DNA of 64,000 bases. Source: Phytoseiulus persimilis. Taxonomy: Eukaryota > Arthropoda > Arachnida > Mesostigmata > Phytoseiidae. The notes below the pieces were generated by a model. That model saw nothing but the letters and a program-made list of their open reading frames with translations, was not told the DNA's origin and did no database searches. Positions within the stretch are counted from its first letter, which is position 1, and the number at the start of each line of letters is the position of its first letter. Positions 55,801-64,000 of the stretch are shown here, piece by piece. Made by a program: the position numbers and the translations under genes. Where the stretch lies: NCBI GenBank assembly GCA_037576195.1, contig CM075103.1, forward strand, positions 24,180,001 through 24,244,000, given 5' to 3'.

Positions 55801-55882
55801 TGTGATGTGATCCCAGTCTTGTTTGGAATGATCATTGTGATTTATTGTCTTTCCGTCGAGCTCAGTCATGCGCCGTGCTACA
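55801..55882 (-). repeat. Duplicated Gypsy LTR copy
   Basis: Third copy of the 5' LTR, complete, followed by CTTACCGTCG unit sequence. Confidence 0.88.
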
Positions 55883-55976
55883 CTTACCGTCGAACCCCAG
55901 AAGATTGGACAGTCGACTTCAACGGATCCAGATCGATAACTCAACACCGGAAGCAGGGTTCAGCGCCGTTGTCCTG

Positions 55977-56790
55977 TCAAGTGATCCACGGTGTTCGAGA
56001 AGAGCGGGGACACGAGGAAGTCAACATGGGCGTGGGAACAAGGACCCGATATTTCTTGCTCATCGGCTTGGCTGGGTTCCCTTCGTTCAGGAGGATTTGC
56101 TGGATCTTGAAGTCGTGCTTGTCGTGCTTGGGATGGTTCATCATCTCGAATATGCTCACATGTGGGGATCTTGTCTTCTTGGTGGGGGCGTTGTGCCATC
56201 CTTCCAGATGGTTTGTTGTGCGGCTGCCGAACCTTCTGTAGTGATCCGTGGGATCTGTGAGTTGGTTAATGAAAGGAAGATATATTGAGTGATTGTATCA
56301 GTTAATGTGTCAGAGGGCTTCATTGGGATCTCAGTAAAGAATCAAATCACAACCATGATGATTCCAGAGGGAGCGCGGGTGAGTGGGGCTCTCTAGCCAA
56401 GTTCGGATGTAGTATTCTTCGTACACATTACTGTTTCCTTGTTCGGGAGTAGGAAGTACGCTAAGGGCATCATCCGGCCCTTGAAGAAGCCACGTAAGGA
56501 GTCCAGCTGGCTGACGAGCGAGGGAAAGACCGTGAAGGTTCCATCCATGAAGACACAGGAAGCCTCGCATAGAACTTTCAGTGTTTCCTCGGTGCAGAAG
56601 CCTCAATGTTCGATCGTTTGAACCGTCATCCACTGCCAAGAAATTCCCTCCATTCTCGGTTCTGGTCCAAGGAACCTCCAAGTCGATTTCAGCCAGCGTT
56701 TTCAGGAGCGCAGGCCGGCTGTGAGAGCGGTGTCTTCGCAAGCACGATTATGATTATTATTCATGGTCATAATCATGATTATGATTATAC
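55977..56790 (-). pseudogene. MULE transposase fragment, copy in tandem unit 3
   Basis: Blocks 56741-56331 and 56159-55977, nearly identical to the 52.1-52.9 kb copy, including its one-base shift before CTEE. Confidence 0.65.
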
Positions 56791-57095
56791 CCATCTCTGC
56801 TCTCGGGTATTATTAATCAACTACACCCTCTACCCATGCAAGACTGATAATTCGAATGATTTCGACTGAATGAATAATACTCATGAGGACTGGCTCCAGC
56901 CATGGCAGTCGAGATCTGATGAAATCAAGAGAGGTAATAGTTCGGGTTGATGTCATCAATGTAAGCGAACGTCTTAGTGGTTATTTGTGTCCAAACACTC
57001 GCATTATCAAACACTCATCAGATAGGATAAGACCTTTATTTTCGAAATCGAGGACTCCACAGAGGAGAAGTTATTGGGGTGTCGAAAGACAGCTG

Positions 57096-58085
57096 TCAGC
57101 CCAGGCAAGGTAATCTCGGTAACCTCAGGATCTCCTCCAACTTTGCCGACGGACTCTCCTGCTGTTCGATTATCTCCGTCTGTTGGGAATCCAGTAGATC
57201 GAACAAGCTTCGATCTGGCTGGAAGAAGTTGATTGGGGGCCCGCTACACTTAGCCTCTCTGCCTCCATGATGGACGTTGTCGTTATCCGACGGCACGCTT
57301 TCCGCATCACTCCGCCCCATCTCCGAGCTTTCCATGTAGTCGGTATCGAACTCCGTGTCCGCTACGCTCAATTCCATATCCGAGCTCTCCATGCAGTCGG
57401 TATCGGACTCCGTGTCTGCATCACTCCGCTCCATATCCGAGCTCTCGATGCATTCGGTGGCGGACTCCGTGTCCGTATACGAGCTGCTCATGTCGTCTGT
57501 ATCGGACTCCGTATCAGCGACGTAACCAGAGTCTGGAGCGGAACCAGCGTCACATCCGTCTGCTTCGATCACGATGAAGCTCACGAACCAGGGCACGTTC
57601 GTATCCATATCACCTTCAGGACAGTTGCGTTCCTTGGGCACCAGAGATGTCGAGGCTGGACCATCGATTCTGGTCGAATATGGTTGTTGGAGCTCCAGGC
57701 GGTGAGCACTGCAAATGGTGTTCATTGTGAAGTTTGCAGCTACAATGTAGTCAGACGCGAACTCTCGAGTGAAGCGGAGCAGGCGCACCCAGCGCGTTTT
57801 ATGCCTCTCTCGCGGTTGCGGTGCTCTTTCTCTCACGGTGTGCATCTCGCCGAAAGCCCGATCCATGATTTCGAAGTTTGATTCAATCTCAAACGGGCGC
57901 TTCCGCTCCCGATCAGATATGCACGACATCGGCAGGTACTCAGAAAAACCGCAACAGCAGATTCCGCTGCTGCGCCCCTGTATCGAGAGCAGCAAGGTCC
58001 CCGTTTGGAACCCTAGATGCTCTGGGTATCTGAAAGGGAACGAGGCCTGTTCAACATTCCGTGATTGAGCGCACACTCCATACAT
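57096..58085 (-). CDS. Unknown acidic repeat protein, copy 2, 329 aa
   Basis: Same protein as 35010-36068, with all four acidic repeats. About 50 bases are deleted at 57119, so the last residues change to EEILRLPRLPCLG and the coiled-coil-like end is lost. Substitutions relative to copy 1 are scattered and the frame stays open, for instance ELSVADTEF for ELSGADTEF. Confidence 0.5.
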   Translation of the reverse strand: MYGVCAQSRNVEQASFPFRYPEHLGFQTGTLLLSIQGRSSGICCCGFSEYLPMSCISDRERKRPFEIESNFEIMDRAFGEMHTVRERAPQPRERHKTRWVRLLRFTREFASDYIVAANFTMNTICSAHRLELQQPYSTRIDGPASTSLVPKERNCPEGDMDTNVPWFVSFIVIEADGCDAGSAPDSGYVADTESDTDDMSSSYTDTESATECIESSDMERSDADTESDTDCMESSDMELSVADTEFDTDYMESSEMGRSDAESVPSDNDNVHHGGREAKCSGPPINFFQPDRSLFDLLDSQQTEIIEQQESPSAKLEEILRLPRLPCLG

Positions 58086-58655
58086 TCATCGGATGGTTGA
58101 ATTGTCTGAAAGAAGGGGGATATGCTAGCATGGGGACATGGCCTAGGTTGGGGGAGCTCAGAACGAACCCCTCGAGAGCTCCTTGAAGCTCAGGAGGGAG
58201 CTCCTGGAAAAACTTATTCATTCGTGAGAGAAATGTTCAAGCATGGGACCACTACCAGCTCGGCATTCGAGACCAATAGGGGTGGTTAGCGGAGCTCCGA
58301 GCGATTGCACATGTTCCCTCCTCGTACGCCCTCATGTAGGCAGATCGCTGGACTGGTAGATTGGCACTGCTGCTCGTTCCACGTGAACGTGTTTCCTTTC
58401 GAGAACCAATTTTCCAGGTTTTCCGAAGTCTTTCTGAAATTTCCCGGCGACAATCTCTGCGGCCCAAAGGGTCCTCTCTTGGCCTCAGCGGCGGACTCGG
58501 AGAGGGGGCGATCGTGTTATCGCTACCCTCGATTTTGGCGCAGAAATGCGCACTTCTTCGGGCTTGTTTACTGGGGTGTAACTGGGAGTGGAACGAAAAA
58601 ATCGCAGCGGGAGGCCTTCAAGATTCTTCCGAAGCGAGGGAAATTTGAATTAATT
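58086..58655. other. End of composite unit copy 2
   Basis: Matches 36069-36644 and runs without a break into the next unit (ATTCTGAATCCCA at about 58650), the empty site of the LINE. Confidence 0.55.
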
Positions 58656-59617
58656 CTGAATCCCATTTATGAATCCCGGTGTCGTATGAATAGTAGAAGA
58701 TAACGAAGTGATGTTGTATAGATGAGAGTGTGGTGGAGAGCAGACGACTGAGTTTTGTAGATTTGAAGCTTTCGCGTGTGAGCGGTCGGGCCGTCGAGTA
58801 TGGGGCGTGCTGTATAGGTATATACTCATGCAGTATTTTCGTATCCTTTGCGAGTTTGGTCCTTCTTCTGATCCCCTACGGTTGTTGGGGCTAAATGTCG
58901 CGGAATTCCCCGGAGCAGAATTGGCATGTGTGTGAATGTGATAGCTTTGCGTCCTCATGAGAATACAGCGAAATCAAGCCAATTCCGATGACGAGGGAAT
59001 GATCCAGGAGGAGATCCTGAATCCTGCCATTGAGGAGATATTCCGAAAATTCCACCGTGAAAACCAAAGGATGCCGAAGCGGATCGAGCGGATATCCAGT
59101 ATCGGGCCAGTGCTCTGACGTGAGTACGCAGAGTAACTTTGGGTTCCATGTGAACCGGAATCGTGCTTCCAACTCCTCCTACGAGGACAGCTTTCAGTAC
59201 GATGGTTTTACGAAGATTATTGGGACAAGGATTAGGAACGGCATCCTGAACAATCCCTCCTTGTGACAAAGAATTGATCCAGGAGGAGATCGTGTTTGCC
59301 ATTGAGAAGATACTCTGAGGTTTCCACCTTATAATCAGAGGGAACTGGAGCGAATCGGGCATCGAATTCTCCTCCATGGGCCTCGGGAAGTATGGTTAGA
59401 TCGTAACCTAGTCCTCCGCCTCAAAGAAGTCTGGTTTTGGACGGCTACTTCGGATCGCCACGCGTGTTCTGTGTGTGTGTTATCGGTTATGGTCCCGCAA
59501 TGATCTACGCGATGCGGGCTCGAGACACCGGACCACAAATTTCAAGATCACTGTGGAACTTTCATTCTCGTTTTCCTCCGTTGAGGTGGGTTCGGGAGGC
59601 CTTCGAAAAGATCACCA
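58656..59617. other. Start of composite unit copy 3, unidentified
   Basis: Nearly identical to 42736-43691; see there. Confidence 0.4.
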
Positions 59618-61034
59618 CTATCTATATCCGGGTCCAACCGTACTATTTGAAACCGCACTAAATGGGGTACTCGATACATGGCAGTTCGACTTCGTGGATC
59701 TCCACCAGTTCCCAACCGATTTCAAACATGCATCCCGACCAAGGAAGAACCTTGGCTTGGGTTCAGAGGCAGACTCGGTGATTCTTCGACCTCGCTCTTG
59801 CCGCGGATCAACCCTGGAAATATATTCTGCCAAGTCATCAACCATCCGAAGAAGCTTCGCTAGGTGGTCACTGGTGAGCTCCTCTGGTGGAACCTCGATA
59901 CAGTCTTCGTCGTTCTCAGACTCCTCGTGAGCTCGTTCTTGATCCATTCCGAAGAGCGTCTGATTGTCAAACCCGTCTGGTTTCCATATTATTAGCTCTT
60001 CTATGGTCTCCGTATTTACGTCATCTAGACCTCATTGCTTTGCGATTTCCACCCTGTTTCCAATAATCTCAGTACGTTGTTCCTTATTGTTGACTGACAC
60101 ACTCGCGCAATGTGGGAGAATGATTTTCCAAACTGCTCTCATATTGTGTGCCGAGACCTCATCCCAGGCCTCGACTATGTTGACGACAACTTTCTTGATG
60201 TCGTATGTTTTCCTGAATTCGACCTACATAGGATCATCTCCCGTCGCGTCCTTGATAGTTTGGGACATCGTTCGGCGCCAGTAGTAAGCCTTGAAGGTTG
60301 AAATAACACCTTGGTCCATGGGTTGGATCAAGGGGGTCGTATTTGACAGTCCCGTTTGATGACCCGGAGCATTAACCAGGAGTAGAAGGATTTTGAATCC
60401 GATTCTCTTCGTGCGACAGTATCTTTCTGTCGCTGGGCAGAAATAGTTGATGGACCAATCCTCGAAAAGAGCTTTTGTCATCCACGATTTTGGATCCGAC
60501 CGCCAGAGCACAAACAGTGCCTCTTTGCGAATTTCCTTGAGAGCTCGAGGATTCTTTGCTCGGTAAACAAGCATCGGCTTCAGCTTGAAGTCTCCTGCTG
60601 TGTTGACGCCAAGATGGAAAGTCAGACGATCTTTTGCGATTTTGTGACCGTTGAAAAATTTTACGGTTAACGCTTCGAATGTTCAGGAGGGACTCTTCTC
60701 TAAGAAGAGCCCTGTTTCATCTTGATTGAAGATCTGCTCATCCAAGTAGCCTTCTCTCTGGATCAGTTCTCCAAGTTACTCTGGGGATAGCGCAGCCGCT
60801 TAGTGGTCGGCGCTGGCGGACTCGCCTTGAATGCGGATGTTGCGGAAGCCTGCTCGTTGCTTGAAACGATCGAACAATCCTCGACTTCCAACAAACGGTT
60901 CGGAGCCTGTCCCGTTTTCATCTACATTGAATGTTCCGAGATCCTCGTGCAGACTCAAGGCTCCGCATGACACACTCGCACGAACCACAATGCCCGAATC
61001 TTATATGTGCTGGGACTTGAGGTGTGAAACTTGA
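59618..61034 (-). pseudogene. Tigger/pogo transposase, copy 3
   Basis: As copy 2, with the same LLLLVNAPGH loss of the second catalytic Asp and the same PMDQGVISTFKAYYWRR, so the loss predates the duplication. The N-terminal part has extra frame breaks around 60660-60800. Confidence 0.83.
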
Positions 61035-61561
61035 CCCAGGAAGTTTCATTTGGCAACTAAGATCGGAACCATATCCGTTAACTTTGATTGTTGAAGAGAT
61101 TTTTTCGAGGCTTACTCAAAAAAATAAAACTGTGGAGCCGAATGGGTTCCCTTCCCCTTCGAAAATAATGACTGGGGGATGACGTCAATGAAACCTACAA
61201 TAGGGGGTACAGAGTGAGAGTCAGCCAAGATAGTGGAAATTATCGACTCAGAAAGCGATTCGGAGAGGAATCGAGACGCGGTGAACGAGGAGCGGGGAAA
61301 AAGGCGCATTCGATGACGGTTACTGAACGTGAACTCCGGTTCCTGGAGAAAAACAGAGAGAAAGTTTGAGGTGAAGACGGCCAAAGAAAAATACGAGCGG
61401 AACGAGGGCCTGGGAGGAAAGCACCAGCGACGTGAACCCTCATAGACCGGTGAAACGCGGACTTCACCGATCTGTTCTATGGCAGTCTTCAGGATACTAC
61501 CCTCTTCAGTTTCAGTTTCAGATCTCTTTATTCATGAATAAAGGTTTATACAAGTCTGGCT
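61035..61561. other. Unit spacer, copy 3
   Basis: Matches 31917-32439 and 45125-45651, including the polyA palindrome at about 61526-61541. Confidence 0.45.
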
Positions 61562-62500
61562 TTGTTGAATGACGTCAGGAGTAGAGGTTGTGGAGGTGGC
61601 AACTTTGACGAGATCGTATTTGAATACTATAAAAATCTACAACAACAGTTGGTTTACGTCGCTATGTCGAGAGTGAAAACGGTCGAAGGCTTATTCTTGA
61701 GAACGCCCGATGATTGTCCCGAAAAATTCCATCATTCGAAACAAACGACCGCTCCTCAAATGGTACAATTTCGAACGGAACTACAACGTTTGAGTAATCA
61801 CCGATTCAAAACTCAAGATCATCAACTATTAGAACGAATGGATTCTGCGACCACGATCCTAATGTCATGCAACGTCCAAAGTTTGCCAGCACACGCATTG
61901 GATGTCACAAGCGACAAAGTAAACAAGCGATCCACAGTTTTCTGTCTCAGTGGAACTCGGAATGATAACTACAAAGTAATCATGCTAGATGATTTCAACC
62001 TCGTGACACAAAACAGGATACAACACAGAACTGGTGGAGTTGCTATTTACGAACGGATAGGAGCACCCATGCAAGCAATTCCCACAATTACGCCAGATCT
62101 CATCGATGAAGATCATGGTGACATTTGTGCCTGTTTAATACTTCTACGTAACCAACTAACCGTCATTGTGACAGTATATATAAATTCGGGAACATCGTTC
62201 GAACTCATTAAAGAGTTCCTACTGAAATATGACCATATTCTGTCCCTTGGTGTACAAAACTCCACTAATTCTATGGGGTGATTTAAACTGGAACTTGTAA
62301 GACCCCCTCAAAAAGGAAATAATTATCGAATTCATGGAAAATCAATTCGATCTTGAACTATTGACCGATCCTGAGACATCGACAACGCGTGGCCAAACAT
62401 GCATCGATATTATATCCTCAAGAGGCAACCGAGATTGCTCCTGTGATACACGCATAAGCTATTTCAGTCATCATAACCCGGTATTCACTTTCCTGAAATA
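61562..62500 (+). pseudogene. Helentron helicase tail and endonuclease, copy 3 (best preserved)
   Basis: A 239-codon ORF (61562-62281) joins helicase end and endonuclease without a stop: LVYVAMSRVKTVEGLFLRTP, ILMSCNVQSLPAHALD, STVFCLSGTRND, VIMLDDFNLV, GGVAIYERIGAP, LLRNQLTVIVTVYINSG. After 62281 the frame changes, but TRGQTCIDIISSR and YFSHHNPVF follow to 62500. It shows directly that helicase and nuclease parts were one protein. Confidence 0.8.
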
Positions 62501-62902
62501 ATTGTAACCGATTTTCTGACCTTCAAATGCCAATTCGATGAACGCCCGTCAACGTTCCGGAGCACTGAAGATAAGACTGTCGATAATGAATTGAGGGGGG
62601 TGGCAGGCGGAAGCACTCGAGAAATTTAGGATACATGTCACCGCCATCGCCGGAAAATCTCGATGTGCTGAAGCATTTCCCCCTCTCGAGGGGGTGGAAC
62701 ACACCCCCTCAAAAATTGTTGTCCCTCGCGTTTCTGCGCCCCGGTTCAACCCGTGGATGAACCGTTCCTGGTTTTTTTTTCCGGCTGATACACAGGGAGG
62801 CCCCTTTAATTAGAGATTCCGTATTCCCTGTGTCACTTGAGGACTTTCGAGTCGACTTTTTCAGTACTTACCGTCGAACCCCATAAGATTGGACAGTCGA
62901 CT
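62501..62902. other. Unit spacer with hairpin, copy 3
   Basis: As 33367-33860, but about 75 bases are deleted after the hairpin at about 62718. The empty Gypsy target TACTTACCGTCG is at 62865-62877. Confidence 0.5.
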
Positions 62903-63777
62903 TCAACGGATCCAGATCGATAACTCAACACCGGAAGCAGGGTTCAGCGCCGTTGTCCTGTCAAGTGATCCACGGTGTTCGGGAAGAGCGGGACTCAAGG
63001 AAGTCAACATGGGCGTGGGAACGAGGACCCGATATTTCTTGCTCATCGGCTTGGCTGGGTTCCCTTCGTTTAGGAGGATTTGCTGGATCTTGAAGTCGTG
63101 CTCGTCGTGCTTGGGATGGTTCATCATCTCGAATATGCTCACATGTGGCGATCTTGTCTTCTTGGTGGGGGCGTTGTGCCATCCTTCCAGATGGTTTCTT
63201 GTGCGGCTGCCGAACCTTCTGTGGTTATCCGTGGGATCTGTGAGTTAGTTACTGAAAGGAAGATATATTGAGTAATTGTATCAGTCAATGTGTCAGAGGG
63301 CTTCATTGGGATCTCAATAAAGAATCAAATCGCAACCATGATGATTCCAGAGGGAGCGCGGGTGAGTGGGGCTCTCTAGCCAAGTTCGGATGTAGTATTC
63401 TTCGTACACATTACTGCTTACTTGTTCGGGAGTAGGAAGTACGCTAAGGGCATCATCCGGCCCTTGAAGATGCCATGTAAGGAGTCCAGCTGGCTGACGA
63501 GCGAGGGAAAGACCGTGAAGGTTCTATCCATGAAGACACAGGAAGCCTCGCATAGAACTTTCAGTGTTTCCTCGGTGCAGAAGCCCAACGTTCGATCTTT
63601 TTGGACCGTCATCCACTGCCAAGAAATTCCCTTCATTCTCGGTTCTGGTCCAAGGAACCTCCAAGTCGATTTCAGCCAGCGTTTTCGGGAGCGCAGGCCG
63701 GCTGTGAGAGCGGTGTCTTCGCAAGCACGATTATGATTATTATTCATGGTCATAATCATGATTATGATTATATCCAT
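62903..63777 (-). pseudogene. MULE transposase fragment, copy in unit 3
   Basis: 63777-63418 reads GFCTEETLKVLCEASCVFMD, RTFTVFPSL, IFKGRMMPLAYFLLPNK; DGTF is changed to DRTF. The C-terminal block is 63142-62903 (MSIFEMMNHPKHDEHDFKI). Confidence 0.72.
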
Positions 63778-64000
63778 CTCTGCTCTCGGGTATTATTAAT
63801 CAACTACACCCTCTACCCATTCAAGACTGATAATTCGAATGATTTCGACTGAATGAATAATACTCATGAGGACTGGCTCCAGCCATGGCAGTCGAGATCT
63901 GATGAAATCAAGAGAGGTAATAGTTCGGGTTGATGTCATCAATGTAAGCGAACGTCGTAGTGGTTATTTGTGTCCAAACATTCGCATTATCAAACACTTA
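63778..64000. other. Continuing composite unit, cut by the window end
   Basis: Matches 34741-34965, so the acidic gene is expected just beyond the window. Confidence 0.6.

Larger units (their letters stand above)
51577..57111. repeat. 1.95-kb tandem duplication (about 2.8 copies)
   Basis: Landmarks recur every 1948-1949 bases: LTR starts at 51904, 53853 and 55801. Each unit runs from the first 80 gag codons through the leader, LTR, MULE fragment and the C-terminal half of the acidic gene. The joint, where acidic sequence (CGCTCAATTCCA) meets gag (GATCACCTTCCACG), is at about 53523 and 55471. It must have formed after the Gypsy insertion. The copies are nearly identical. Confidence 0.9.

Overview
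This window is eukaryotic and most likely from an arthropod. It holds almost nothing but transposable elements and their debris. Arthropod origin is inferred from the element mix (Helitron/Helentron, DD34D mariner, BEL/Pao, Copia, Gypsy, Tigger, MULE, two hAT families, LINEs), short TTAGG-like runs and a predicted GT-AG intron. No conserved host housekeeping gene, tRNA or rRNA was recognised. The species cannot be named from the sequence. One N at 6714 marks an ambiguous base.

Layout: (1) 1-6.7 kb: Helitron helicase remnant, a weak membrane-protein candidate, a LINE fragment (-) and a mariner transposase pseudogene (-). (2) 6.7-14.3 kb: Helitron ends joined head to tail, carrying long arrays of a 45-bp minisatellite. 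Because 45 is a multiple of 3, the arrays stay open in several frames on both strands and look like genes without being genes. (3) 14.7-22.1 kb: a nearly intact hAT transposase, a second truncated BED/hAT gene, a BEL/Pao tail, and three more 45-bp arrays, two of them reversed. (4) 22.17-31.29 kb: a decayed Copia element on the minus strand. Its pol continues into a membrane-anchored extension. Between pol and the 3' LTR lies about 4 kb with plus-strand (antisense) genes, one of which looks like a spliced type II membrane glycoprotein gene. This is the most unusual item in the window.

(5) 31.3-64 kb: a head-to-tail array of a roughly 7.1-kb composite unit, made of Tigger (-), Helentron helicase-endonuclease tail (+), MULE (-) and an unknown acidic repeat protein (-). 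It is seen three times, and different insertions mark the copies. A full-length two-ORF LINE with RT and a restriction-like endonuclease (36645-42726, 9-bp target duplication) sits in the first junction and is itself interrupted by a 1.46-kb TIR element (36956-38414, 9-bp duplication). A complete Gypsy element with only 82-bp LTRs (47052-51985, 5-bp duplication) sits in the second copy. A later 1.95-kb tandem duplication started inside that Gypsy and created an in-frame gag/acidic chimera twice.

The elements can be ordered in time: composite unit amplified, then LINE and Gypsy inserted, then the TIR element inserted in the LINE, then the Gypsy 5' end tandemly duplicated; the Copia insertion split the first Tigger copy. 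All homology calls are by eye from motifs and family knowledge; no search was run.
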